From the NCBI RefSeq assembly GCF_003633755.1, contig NZ_RBIL01000002.1:1-64000 (forward strand): a stretch of DNA of 64,000 bases, in the 5' to 3' direction. Position numbers and translations under genes: made by a program. Positions 16,752-25,164 of this stretch are shown one piece after another. Below the pieces are notes generated by a model. It did no database searches, was not told the origin of the DNA, and saw only the letters and a list, made by a program, of their open reading frames with translations. Source of the DNA: Solirubrobacter pauli (lineage in GTDB: Bacteria > Actinomycetota > Thermoleophilia > Solirubrobacterales > Solirubrobacteraceae). Numbering within the stretch: position 1 is the stretch's first letter; each line of letters starts with the position of its first letter.

Positions 16752-17324
16752 ATGTTCACACCGGTTGCGGCTACGGTCGCCGACGTGTTGACGGACGACG
16801 AGTTGCTGGAGCGGGTCGCCTCACGCGACGAGCGCGCGTTCACCCAGCTCTACGAGCGGCACTTCGGGACCGCGCACGCCACCGCCCGGCGCCTGTGCCG
16901 CGACCTGGCCGAGGACGCCACGCAGGAGGCGTTCCTCGCCCTCTGGCGCGACGCGGGGACGCTGCGCCGCCGGCCCGGCGGGGCGGGCGCGTGGGTGCAC
17001 ACGGTCGCGCGCAACCGGGCGATCGACGCACGCCGCCACGCGGCCGTGCACCAGCGGCGGCTCGTGCACGACGACAGCGTCCTGCTCGGCGCGCCGTCGA
17101 GGGAGCCGACGCCCGACCGCGCCGTCGCCGACACGCAGACGCGCGAGCGGCTGCACGCGGCCGTCGCCGGGCTGCCGGCCGCGCAGCGGGAGGTGATCGC
17201 GCTCGCGTACTTCCACGAGCTCACCCAGAGCGAGATCGCCGCGCGGCTGTCCGTCGCGCTCGGCACGGTCAAGGGCCGGACGCGGCTGGCCCTGGGCCGG
17301 CTCGCGCGGGTTCAGGGCCTGTAG
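16752..17324 (+). CDS. ECF RNA polymerase sigma factor
   Basis: The protein has up to 190 residues. Regions 2 (FTQLYERHFGTAHATARRLCRDLAEDATQEAFLALW) and 4 (LPAAQREVIALAYFHELTQSEIAARLSVALGTVKGRTRLAL) are typical. The start may be ATG 16752 or GTG 16785, and neither has a strong ribosome binding site. No anti-sigma gene is next to it. It is convergent with the DHDPS-family gene, with a 13-bp overlap. A GAAC-GA-GTTC palindrome lies just upstream. Confidence 0.9.
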   Translation: MFTPVAATVADVLTDDELLERVASRDERAFTQLYERHFGTAHATARRLCRDLAEDATQEAFLALWRDAGTLRRRPGGAGAWVHTVARNRAIDARRHAAVHQRRLVHDDSVLLGAPSREPTPDRAVADTQTRERLHAAVAGLPAAQREVIALAYFHELTQSEIAARLSVALGTVKGRTRLALGRLARVQGL

Positions 17325-18274
17325 GTCTGCACCGCGCCGGGCAGCCGGCTCCAGTCGGCGTACCAGGCGTCGAAGAGCTCGAGCTGGCGCTCCACGTAGC
17401 CCTGCTGGCTGGGGGTGAGCGCGTCGGTCTCGTTGAAGTGCAGCGTGTACTCGGCCTCGCCGCGCAGCACGAGCATGTGCTTGAAGTACAGGACGAGGTC
17501 GGGGCCGACGTCGAACGACGCGAGCACCGCCATCGCCTGCTCGAGCTCACGGGCGCGCCGGCGCGCGTCGGCCTCGCCGCGCGCCGCCGCGACGCACAGG
17601 TTCGTGAGGTGCAGGACCTCCTTCGGCAGCACGTTGCCGATGCCGGTGATGGCGCCGGTCGCGCCGCAGTTCACGTAGCCGTGGAAGACGGCCGTGTCGA
17701 CGCCGACCGCCAGCGCGACGCCGTCGTCGGCGCTCGTGATGTGCTCGGCCGCGTAGCGCAGGTCCTCGTCGCCGCCGAACTCCTTGAAGCCGACCAGGTT
17801 CGGGTGCTCGGCGCGCAGCGCGAAGAAGAGGTCGGCGCGCGTCGCGAACCCGTAGTACGGGCTGTTGTAGATGACGGCTTCCAGCTCGGGGGCGGCCGAG
17901 AGGATCGCGCTGAAGTGCGCCTTCTGGGCGGACAGGACCGAGCCGCGCGACAGCACGCGCGGGATGACCATCAGACCCTTGGCGCCGACCCGCTGCGCGT
18001 GCTCGGCGAGCGCGACCGCGGTGCGCGTGTTGATCGCGCCGGTGCCGGCGATGACCGGGATGCCGGCGTCCACGAGCCGCTCGACGCCCTCCATCCGCTC
18101 CGCGTCCGTCAGCAGCGGCCAGTCGCCCATCGAGCCGCAGTAGATGACGGCGGACATGCCGTGGCCGATCAGCTCCTGGCCCTTGCGCACGAGCGCGTCG
18201 AAGTCCGGCGTGCGGTCGTCCTTGCAGGGGGTCATCAGCGCCGGAAGGGTGCCGGTGAAGATCGATGCGGTCAT
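17312..18274 (-). CDS. DHDPS/NanA-family aldolase
   Basis: A 320-residue TIM-barrel class I aldolase with the Schiff-base lysine K164 (LVGFKEFGGDED) and the catalytic tyrosine region around Y136 (VIYNSPYYG). The family phosphate/carboxylate loop GTTGE is replaced by CGSMGDWP, as in branches acting on hydroxyproline or keto-sugar acids. It therefore may not make dihydrodipicolinate. It stands alone, so the pathway is uncertain. Confidence 0.85.
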   Translation of the reverse strand: MTASIFTGTLPALMTPCKDDRTPDFDALVRKGQELIGHGMSAVIYCGSMGDWPLLTDAERMEGVERLVDAGIPVIAGTGAINTRTAVALAEHAQRVGAKGLMVIPRVLSRGSVLSAQKAHFSAILSAAPELEAVIYNSPYYGFATRADLFFALRAEHPNLVGFKEFGGDEDLRYAAEHITSADDGVALAVGVDTAVFHGYVNCGATGAITGIGNVLPKEVLHLTNLCVAAARGEADARRRARELEQAMAVLASFDVGPDLVLYFKHMLVLRGEAEYTLHFNETDALTPSQQGYVERQLELFDAWYADWSRLPGAVQTYRP

Positions 18275-18344
18275 AGGCGCACCAGCTTGCCGCGCGTCAG
18301 GCGTCCAGACCAGCGACAGATGCCGTGTCTTGAAGCGACACCTG

Positions 18345-18917
18345 TCAACCGCCGCTGCCGGGCGGTCCGTCGAGCACCGTCGGGACGTAGTCGAGCATCT
18401 GCAGGCGGCCGTCGAACAGGCGGCTGTCGACGAGCTCGAGCTTGACGTCCGGGTAGGCGTCGAAGATCCGGTCGTTGCCGGTCACGCCGGTGATCACCGG
18501 GAAGATGACGACGCGGAAGCGGTCCACCAGGCCGGCCGCGAGCAGCGACCGGCAGAGGCTCACGCTGCCGAGCGTGCGCAGCGGGCCGTGCGCCTTGAGC
18601 TCACGCACGGCCGCGACGGCGTCGGTGGCCACCAGCGTCGAGTTGTCCCACTCCAGCGGCTCCTTCAAGGTGGAGGAGAACACGACCTTGCGCATGGCGG
18701 TGAGCCCGGCCATCCCGGCGTCGTCGGGCATGTCCGCGGCGAACCCGGACATCAGCCGGTAGGTGGTCGCGCCCATCAGCGTCGTGTAGTCCTCCGCCGA
18801 GTCCTGCCCGATCCAGGCCAGGTACTCCGGGCCTTCCATGCCCCAGAAGCCCGGCCAGCCGTCGGCGCCGCCGTAGCCGTCGAGGGTGATGATGAAGTCG
18901 ACCATGAGGTTGGGCAT
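18345..18917 (-). CDS. Dihydrofolate reductase-like (RibD C-terminal) protein
   Basis: A 190-residue protein of the RibD-C/DHFR-like family with FIITLDGYGGADGWPGFWG at the N terminus, a central YTTLMGATTYRLMSGF, and [33 protein letters not shown] as the NADPH-binding part. It is one of three relatives in the window (others at 9045 and 20793). The substrate is unknown. Confidence 0.85.
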   Translation of the reverse strand: MPNLMVDFIITLDGYGGADGWPGFWGMEGPEYLAWIGQDSAEDYTTLMGATTYRLMSGFAADMPDDAGMAGLTAMRKVVFSSTLKEPLEWDNSTLVATDAVAAVRELKAHGPLRTLGSVSLCRSLLAAGLVDRFRVVIFPVITGVTGNDRIFDAYPDVKLELVDSRLFDGRLQMLDYVPTVLDGPPGSGG

Positions 18918-18944
18918 GTGAGCCAGGACGCAGCGGCGACGTGA

Positions 18945-19040
18945 AACTCATCGGTCGAGATCGTCGGGGCGACGCGGCGCGCGTTCACGGAGGCCTACGG
19001 CCAGCCGGAAGACGCGCCGCTGACGCTGAAGGACAGCTAG
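18945..19040 (+). pseudogene. Possible C-terminal gene remnant
   Basis: A 31-codon open stretch after an in-frame TGA has no ATG, GTG or TTG start. It encodes NSSVEIVGATRRAFTEAYGQ followed by 11 more residues, with coding-like third positions. It ends at a TAG that overlaps the convergent PLP gene's stop. It looks like the tail of a deleted gene. I cannot name the parent. Confidence 0.25.
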
Positions 19041-20080
19041 GCCGCGAACGCCTGCTCGAGGTCGGCCCAGAGGTCCTCGACGTCCTCGCAGCCGACGCTC
19101 ATGCGGATCAGGCCGTCCGGGATGTGCTCCTGCCCGGGGTGCACGCTGCGCCGCTCCATCGTCGACTCGACGCCGCCGAGGCTGGTCGCGTTCCAGATGA
19201 CCTTGATCGCCGCGCACGCGCGGTCGACGGTCTCCGCGTCGGCGAGCTCGAAGCTCACGACCGCGCCGAACCCCGGGTAGCGGACCCGCTGCACCGCCGG
19301 GTGCGCCTCGAGCCGCGCCGCCAGCTCGACCGCGTTGGCGATGCCGGTCTTGAGCCGCACCGGCAGCGTGCGCACGCCGCGCGTGGCCAGGAACGCCTCC
19401 AGGGTGCCGGGCGTCGCGCCGTACAGCTTGCGCGCGGTGATCAGCAGCTCGCGCTGCGCCTCGTCCTTGGCGACCGCCGCGCCCATCAGCAGGTCCGCGT
19501 GCCCGCCGAGGAACTTCGTCGCCGAGTGCACGACCACGTCGGCGCCCAGCGCGAGCGGCTGCTGAAGGAGCGGCGTCGCGAACGTGTTGTCGACGATCAC
19601 GCGCGTCCCGTCCTTGCGCGGCGCGGCACACACCGCGGCCACGTCGGACACGTCCAGCAGCGGGTTGGTGGGCGACTCGAGCCACACCACGTCCGCCTCG
19701 AGCAGCTTCGCGATCCACGTGTCCGTGTCCGGGGCGGGAACGCGCTCCACGCGCCAGCCGTGGTCGCGCGCGCCGGCCTCGGCGATGCCCGCCACGCCCT
19801 GGTAGCAGTCGTCGGGGATCACGAGGTGCGCGCCCGTCGGCAGCTGGCCGAGCACCGCGCTGCAGGCGGCCATACCGGAGGAGAACGACACGGCGTGCCC
19901 GCCCTCGAGACCGCCGAGCACGGCCTCGAACGCCTCCCACGTGTCAGTCGCCTCCGTCCGGCTGTAGAGCCGCTCGGTGCCGAGCACGAAGTTCGACGCG
20001 GGCACGAGCGGGGTGTTCAACGGCGCGCCGGGCACGCGGTCGGGGCGGCCACCGACGATGGCCCAGGTCTCTGGCTTCAT
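19037..20080 (-). CDS. Cys/Met-metabolism PLP enzyme (cystathionine gamma-synthase-like)
   Basis: A 347-residue PLP-dependent enzyme. The Schiff-base lysine is K189 (VVHSATKFLGGHADL), and D164 in VIVDNTFATPLLQQPL contacts the PLP ring. YSRTEATDTWEAFEAVLGGLEGG matches the family N terminus. It could be a cystathionine synthase, lyase or methionine gamma-lyase; the sequence does not decide. The family is usually about 380-400 residues, so this is a short version. The methyltransferase gene 8 bp upstream is probably co-transcribed. Confidence 0.88.
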   Translation of the reverse strand: MKPETWAIVGGRPDRVPGAPLNTPLVPASNFVLGTERLYSRTEATDTWEAFEAVLGGLEGGHAVSFSSGMAACSAVLGQLPTGAHLVIPDDCYQGVAGIAEAGARDHGWRVERVPAPDTDTWIAKLLEADVVWLESPTNPLLDVSDVAAVCAAPRKDGTRVIVDNTFATPLLQQPLALGADVVVHSATKFLGGHADLLMGAAVAKDEAQRELLITARKLYGATPGTLEAFLATRGVRTLPVRLKTGIANAVELAARLEAHPAVQRVRYPGFGAVVSFELADAETVDRACAAIKVIWNATSLGGVESTMERRSVHPGQEHIPDGLIRMSVGCEDVEDLWADLEQAFAA

Positions 20081-20088
20081 GCCGCCTA

Positions 20089-20706
20089 CTAAAGCGGGAC
20101 GCGCCGGACCGTGGCCAGCCACGCGTGCGCGCCGTCGGCGTGGAAGCGCGTCTCGATCCGCTCGGGCACGATCGAGACGACGTCCCAACCGCTCGCGAAG
20201 GCCGCGTGCAGCTCCGCCTCGCCGACCGGGTGCGGCTCGTCGTTGAGGCACAGGACGAACACCTCGCCGCCGGCGCGGGTGACCGCGCCGAGGCCCTGCA
20301 CGTAGGCGCGGCGCTCGTCGCCGTCGAACGTGTGGAACAGCCCGCAATCCAGCACCGTCGTGAACGTCAGCTTCAATCGGGGCAGATGCAGCGCGTCACC
20401 GACCTCGAACCGCGCGTCGCTCCCGCGGGCCGCGGCCTTCTCGCGCGCGAGCGCGACGGCGGTCTCGGCGACGTCCACGCCGAGCACGGGCAGCCCGAGC
20501 GCGGCGACGTGCAGCGCGTTCTCGCCCGTCCCGCAGCCGGCGTCCAGCACCGGGCCGGAGAAGCGCTCGGCCACCCGGACGATCGCGGGTTGCGGCCGGC
20601 CGACGTCCCACGGCGCCGGACCGTCCCGGTAGGACGCGTCCCAGGGCGCGCCCGCCCGCCGCTCGTGGCTGGTCGGCGCCCGCCCACCGTACGGGTCGGT
20701 CGGCAT
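20089..20706 (-). CDS. SAM-dependent methyltransferase
   Basis: A 205-residue class I methyltransferase from ATG 20706. Motif I is VLDAGCGTGENALHVAALG, motif II ends at D79 (VLGVDVAETA), and FEVGDALHLPRL carries the adenine-binding acidic residue. The N-terminal WDASYRDGPAPWDVGRPQPA is typical of thiopurine or tellurite-resistance-like methyltransferases. It sits 8 bp upstream of the PLP enzyme, which hints at sulfur metabolism. Confidence 0.85.
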   Translation of the reverse strand: MPTDPYGGRAPTSHERRAGAPWDASYRDGPAPWDVGRPQPAIVRVAERFSGPVLDAGCGTGENALHVAALGLPVLGVDVAETAVALAREKAAARGSDARFEVGDALHLPRLKLTFTTVLDCGLFHTFDGDERRAYVQGLGAVTRAGGEVFVLCLNDEPHPVGEAELHAAFASGWDVVSIVPERIETRFHADGAHAWLATVRRVPL

Positions 20707-20792
20707 CGAACGAGATCGTCGCACGGATGTGTCGAAATCGGCTCCGCCCGTTCGTCGCTCAAGTGAAAGCGATCCTCTGAAGGAGACTGCAG

Positions 20793-21362
20793 ATGGCCAC
20801 CGTGCTCGACATGTCGATGTCCCTGGACGGCTTCGTCGCCGGCCCGAACGAGCGTCCCGACAACGGGCTGGGGGACGGCGGTGAGCGCCTGCACGAGTGG
20901 ATCTTCCCGGCGCCCGACCACAAGGCGGCCGCGCTGTCGGGCGTCAACCGCGAGGTGTTCGACGAGCTGATGGCGACCGGCGCCGTCGTCGCGGGGCGGG
21001 GCACGGTCGAGCCGGCGGACTACTGGAACGGCGACCACCACGACGGCGTGCCGATCTTCATCCTCAGCCGCACGCGCACCGAGAGCCGCTGGCCGCTCGT
21101 CCGCTTCATGGACGACGTGCGCGCGGCGATGACCGAGGCCACGGGCGCCGCGGGCGAGAAGGACGTGCTCGTGCACGGGGTGACGGTCGCGCGGCTGGCG
21201 CTGGCCGCCGGCGTGCTCGACGAGCTTCAGGTCCACGTCGTGCCGGTCCTCCTCGGGCGCGGCCGGAGGCTGTTCGAGGAGCAGCACGCGGAGCTGGAGC
21301 GCGTGCGCGTGCTTGCGGGCGAGGACGGCATCGTGCATGTGCGCTACCGCATAAGGCGCTGA
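20793..21362 (+). CDS. Dihydrofolate reductase-like (RibD C-terminal) protein
   Basis: A 189-residue family member with LDMSMSLDGFVAGPNERPDN at the start, FDELMATGAVVAGRGTVEPADYW centrally, and DVLVHGVTVARLALAAGVLDELQVHVVPVLLGRGRRLFEE at the NADPH-binding end. GAAGGAGA provides a good ribosome binding site. It resembles the 9045 gene more than the 18345 gene, judging by VVPVLLGRG. Confidence 0.87.
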   Translation: MATVLDMSMSLDGFVAGPNERPDNGLGDGGERLHEWIFPAPDHKAAALSGVNREVFDELMATGAVVAGRGTVEPADYWNGDHHDGVPIFILSRTRTESRWPLVRFMDDVRAAMTEATGAAGEKDVLVHGVTVARLALAAGVLDELQVHVVPVLLGRGRRLFEEQHAELERVRVLAGEDGIVHVRYRIRR

Positions 21363-21411
21363 TTTGCAGGGTTGCTTGCGCCTCGCCTAAATCGGCCCGA
21401 CCGCGCATAGG

Positions 21412-22593
21412 ATGGCCCGCCGGATGTCTCACGGTCGCCTCATCCTCGCCCTCGTCGCGGTCCCGTTCGTCGTGTGGTTGTTCCTGCCGGTCGCCTCGAA
21501 CGGCCAGCAGCTGCAGCGCAAGATCGAGCAGAAGCGCGGGGAGATCGAAGCCAAGAAGCGGCGCGAGCGCTCGCTGACGAGCACGATCGAGGGCTACTCG
21601 CGCCGGATCAACACGCTGCAGGGCGACATCTCGACGCTGCAAGGCCGCCAGACCAAGATCGAGGCCGACCTCGCCAACAAGCGCGCGGAGCTCTCCCGCC
21701 TGCAGGAGGAGCTGCGCAAGGAGCGCGCCCGCCTGACGCGGTTGCGCGCCCGGCTGGCCGAGTCCCGCGCCGCGCTCAAGGACCGGCTCGTCTACCTCTA
21801 CAAGGCGGATGAGCCCGACCTGGTGACCGTCATCCTCGAGTCCGAGGGCTTCGCCGACCTGATCACGCGCACCGAGTTCATGCAGCGCGTCTCCCAGCAG
21901 GACGCTCGCATCCTCGACCGCGTCGTCAAGGCCAAGGCCGAGGCGACCGCGACCGAGAAGCGCCTGGATCGCTTCGAGGCGCGTCAGCGCAAGGTCACGA
22001 AGATCGTGTCGCAGCGCCGTCTGGAGGTCCTGGCGATCAAGAACCGGCTCGTCGACCGGCGCGAGCAGTTCGAGGCGACCCGCAGCGACAAGCGCCAGGC
22101 GCTCGTGTCCACGCGCACGTCGCGCAAGAAGCTCGAGAGCCACCTCGTCTCGCTGCAGAAGGAGGAGCAGCGGATCCAGGCGCGGCTCGCCGGCTTCTCC
22201 TCGGCGCCCGGCCCGATCCGCCGCGGCAACGGCTCGATGATCTGGCCCGTCGGCGGCACGTTCACGTCCCCGTTCGGCCAGCGCTGGGGCCGCCTGCACG
22301 CGGGCATCGACATCGCTGCGCCCGTCGGCACGCCGATCCGCGCCGCCGAGTCGGGCAAGGTCGTGCTCGCCAGCTGGACCGGCGGCTACGGCAACTACAC
22401 CTGCATCCAGCACGGCGGCGCGCTGTCCACGTGCTATGCGCACCAGGTCCGCTACGGCACCTCGGTCGGCGCGAACGTGAGCAAGGGCGACGTGATCGGC
22501 TACGTCGGCAACACCGGCAACTCCACCGGCGCGCACCTGCACTTCGAGACCCGTGTCGGCGGCAACCCCGTCGACCCGATGGGCTACCTCTAG
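21412..22593 (+). CDS. M23 metallopeptidase with coiled-coil (EnvC-like)
   Basis: A 393-residue envelope protein. It has an N-terminal signal anchor (LILALVAVPFVVWLFLPVA), a long coiled coil (about residues 30-270), and a LytM/M23 peptidase domain with zinc ligands H296 and D300 (RLHAGIDIAAPVG) and the HLH motif at 375-377 (GAHLHFET). It should cleave or regulate cleavage of peptidoglycan cross-links during division. The start could also be ATG 21424. Its stop overlaps that of the convergent permease gene. Confidence 0.92.
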   Translation: MARRMSHGRLILALVAVPFVVWLFLPVASNGQQLQRKIEQKRGEIEAKKRRERSLTSTIEGYSRRINTLQGDISTLQGRQTKIEADLANKRAELSRLQEELRKERARLTRLRARLAESRAALKDRLVYLYKADEPDLVTVILESEGFADLITRTEFMQRVSQQDARILDRVVKAKAEATATEKRLDRFEARQRKVTKIVSQRRLEVLAIKNRLVDRREQFEATRSDKRQALVSTRTSRKKLESHLVSLQKEEQRIQARLAGFSSAPGPIRRGNGSMIWPVGGTFTSPFGQRWGRLHAGIDIAAPVGTPIRAAESGKVVLASWTGGYGNYTCIQHGGALSTCYAHQVRYGTSVGANVSKGDVIGYVGNTGNSTGAHLHFETRVGGNPVDPMGYL

Positions 22594-23492
22594 GACTTCG
22601 TCGCGAGCGCGGCCGGCACCGCGACCCGGCGGCGCGCGTTCAGGCTGTCCACGGTGAACACGATCACCGCGAGCCAGACGAGGCCGAAGCCGATCCAGCG
22701 CGGGGTCGGCATCTCCTCGCCGCGGACGCCGACGCCGATGCCGAACTGCATGATCGGCGCGAGGTACTGCAGCAGGCCGATCGTCGTCAGCGGGATGCGC
22801 ACCGCGGCGGTGCCGAACAGCATCAGCGGCACGGCGGTCGCGATGCCGCCACCCACCATCAGCAGCGCGTGCCCGGCACCCTCGTGGCCGAACGTGCCCT
22901 CGCCGGTGCCGGTGAACCAGATGATGCACAGCAGCGCGGGGACGAGCAGGAACGCGGTCTCGACCGCGACCGACTGGGTGCCGCCGATGCCGACCTGCTT
23001 CTTGACGAGCCCGTAGAACCCGAACGAGAACGCGAGCGTGAGGGCGATGAACGGCGGACGGCCGTAGGCGAGCGTGAGGACGACGACCGCGACCGCCGCG
23101 ATCGCCACCGCGGCCCACTGCGCGCGGCGCAGGCGCTCGCCGATCACCAGCACGGCCAGCGCGACCGTGACGAGCGGGTTGATGAAGTAGCCGAGTGACG
23201 TCTCGACCACGTGGCCGGAGTTCACGCCGTAGATGAACACGCCCCAGTTGACGGTGATCAGCGCGGCGGCGAGGGCGAGCAGCCCGCGCTGCTTGCCGGT
23301 CAGGTCACGCGCCCAGCGGAAGCCGTCCGTGAACGCCAGGACGGCGACGAGCAGCACGACCGACCACAGGATCCGGTGCGCGAGGATCTCGACCGCGCCG
23401 GCCGGTTCGAGCAGCGGCCAGTAGAGCGGGAACAGCCCCCACAGCAGGTACGCCGCGAGACCCGCGAGGAAACCGGAACGTTGACGACTCAG
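22590..23492 (-). CDS. rarD: RarD/EamA-family permease, apparent CTG start
   Basis: The protein has about 300 residues and ten transmembrane segments of the drug/metabolite transporter superfamily. The RarD signature AAYLLWGLFPLYWPLLEPAGAVEILAHRILWS is at the N terminus, with NWGVFIYGVNSGHVVETSLGYFINPL further on. Family members normally begin M-S-x-Q-R. Here the matching codon (23490-23492) is CTG, and no in-frame ATG, GTG or TTG occurs between it and the start of the divergent prfC gene. RarD was named for chloramphenicol sensitivity; its transported substrate is unsettled. Confidence 0.85.
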   Translation of the reverse strand: MSRQRSGFLAGLAAYLLWGLFPLYWPLLEPAGAVEILAHRILWSVVLLVAVLAFTDGFRWARDLTGKQRGLLALAAALITVNWGVFIYGVNSGHVVETSLGYFINPLVTVALAVLVIGERLRRAQWAAVAIAAVAVVVLTLAYGRPPFIALTLAFSFGFYGLVKKQVGIGGTQSVAVETAFLLVPALLCIIWFTGTGEGTFGHEGAGHALLMVGGGIATAVPLMLFGTAAVRIPLTTIGLLQYLAPIMQFGIGVGVRGEEMPTPRWIGFGLVWLAVIVFTVDSLNARRRVAVPAALATKS

Positions 23493-23561
23493 CGGAGGAC
23501 TCGGGTGCGGCGGAGAGACACTGGCCGGTCCAGCGTATCGGCGCTCGTACTCTGGACCTTC

Positions 23562-25163
23562 ATGAGCGCGGCAGATCCAACCCTGGTGCAGGAGGCGGCA
23601 CGCCGCCGCACGTTCGCGATCATCTCGCACCCGGACGCGGGCAAGACGACGCTCACCGAGAAGCTGCTGCTGTACGCGGGCGCGGTGGGGGAGGCCGGCT
23701 CGGTCACCGCCCGGCGCGGGCGCAAGGCCGCCACCTCGGACTGGATGGAGGTCGAGCAGCGGCGCGGCATCTCGGTCACCTCGACCGTGCTGCGCTTCGA
23801 GTACGACAACGTCGTCTTCAACCTGCTCGACACCCCGGGCCACAAGGACTTCTCCGAGGACACGCTGCGCGTGCTGGCGGCCGTCGACAGCGCCGTGATC
23901 CTGATCGACGCGGCCCGCGGCGTCGAGCCCCAGACCGAGCAGCTGTTCCAGGTCGCGCGCGCCCGCGGCATCCCACTGATGGCGTTCGTCAACAAGTACG
24001 ACCGCCCCGGCATGGAGCCGCTGGAGATCGTCGACCACCTGACCGAGCAGCTCGAGCTGCCGCTCGTGCCGCTCACGTGGCCGGTCGGCATCCCGGGCGC
24101 GTTCCGCGGCGTGATCGACCGGCGCGACGCGTCCTTCCACCGCTTCACGCGCGTGACCGGCGGCAGCGCCGTCGCGCACGAGGAGGTCGTCGCCGCCGGG
24201 GACGAGATCGACGAGGAGGACGCGCCCGCGTGGGCCGTCGCCGAGGAGGAGCTCGAGCTCATCGACGTCGACGGCGCGGAGTTCGACGAGGAGGCGTTCC
24301 TCAGCGGCGAGCAGATCCCGCTGCTGTTCGGCTCCGCCGCCTGGAACTTCGGCATCGGCCAGCTGCTGGACACGCTCCGCGACATCGCGCCGTCGGCCCG
24401 TCCGCGCGTCACCGACGACGGCACGCCGCGCCCCGTCGACCAGCCGTTCGCGGCGCTCGCCTTCAAGGTCCAGGCCAACATGGACCCGCGCCACCGCGAC
24501 CGCGTCGCGTTCGTGCGCGTCTGCTCGGGCCGCTTCGAGCGCGGGATGCGCGTGACCAACGCACGCACCGGCCGGACGCTCGCGCTGAGCTTCGCGCACG
24601 AGGTGTTCGGCCAGGACCGGGTCGTGCTCGACGAGGCCTACCCGGGTGACGTGCTCGGCGTGATCATCGGCGGCGACGTGCGCGTGGGCGACACGCTCTA
24701 CATCGGCTCGGAGGTGCGCTTCCCGCCGATCCCGACGCTCACCCCGGAGTCGTTCGTGACCGTCTCCAACCGCGACGTCAACCGCCACAAGCAGTTCCGC
24801 CGCGGCCTCGAGCAGCTCGACCAGGAGGGCGTCGTCCACGTCCTCCGGCGCGAGCACTCCCAGGACCCGGTGCCGGTGCTCGCGGGCGTCGGCCCGATGC
24901 AGTTCGAGGTCGCCGTCGAGCGGCTCAAGACCGAGTTCGGCGCCGACGTGCGCACGGAGATGCTGCCGTGGCAGGCCGCGCGGCGCACCGACGCGGAGGG
25001 CGCGGCGAAGGTCCTGGCCGACCCGGGCCACACCGACGTCTTCGTCCGCGCGGACGGCACGCAGCTCGCCGTCTTCCCGAACCGCTTCATCATGGACCGC
25101 TTCGCCCAGCGCAACCCGACGGTCCGGCTCGAGCGCCTGATCGGCGCGGACGAGCCGGACTGA
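23562..25163 (+). CDS. prfC: Peptide chain release factor 3
   Basis: A 533-residue translational GTPase that recycles RF1/RF2 from the ribosome. G1 is SHPDAGKTTLTEKLLLY, G2 lies in RRGISVTSTVLRFEY, G3 is LDTPGHKDFSEDT and G4 is FVNKYDRP. The N-terminal VTARRGRKAATSDWMEVEQ is RF3-specific. ATG 23562 is the first residue of the conserved part. It stands alone, divergent from rarD. Confidence 0.95.
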   Translation: MSAADPTLVQEAARRRTFAIISHPDAGKTTLTEKLLLYAGAVGEAGSVTARRGRKAATSDWMEVEQRRGISVTSTVLRFEYDNVVFNLLDTPGHKDFSEDTLRVLAAVDSAVILIDAARGVEPQTEQLFQVARARGIPLMAFVNKYDRPGMEPLEIVDHLTEQLELPLVPLTWPVGIPGAFRGVIDRRDASFHRFTRVTGGSAVAHEEVVAAGDEIDEEDAPAWAVAEEELELIDVDGAEFDEEAFLSGEQIPLLFGSAAWNFGIGQLLDTLRDIAPSARPRVTDDGTPRPVDQPFAALAFKVQANMDPRHRDRVAFVRVCSGRFERGMRVTNARTGRTLALSFAHEVFGQDRVVLDEAYPGDVLGVIIGGDVRVGDTLYIGSEVRFPPIPTLTPESFVTVSNRDVNRHKQFRRGLEQLDQEGVVHVLRREHSQDPVPVLAGVGPMQFEVAVERLKTEFGADVRTEMLPWQAARRTDAEGAAKVLADPGHTDVFVRADGTQLAVFPNRFIMDRFAQRNPTVRLERLIGADEPD

Positions 25164-25164
25164 G

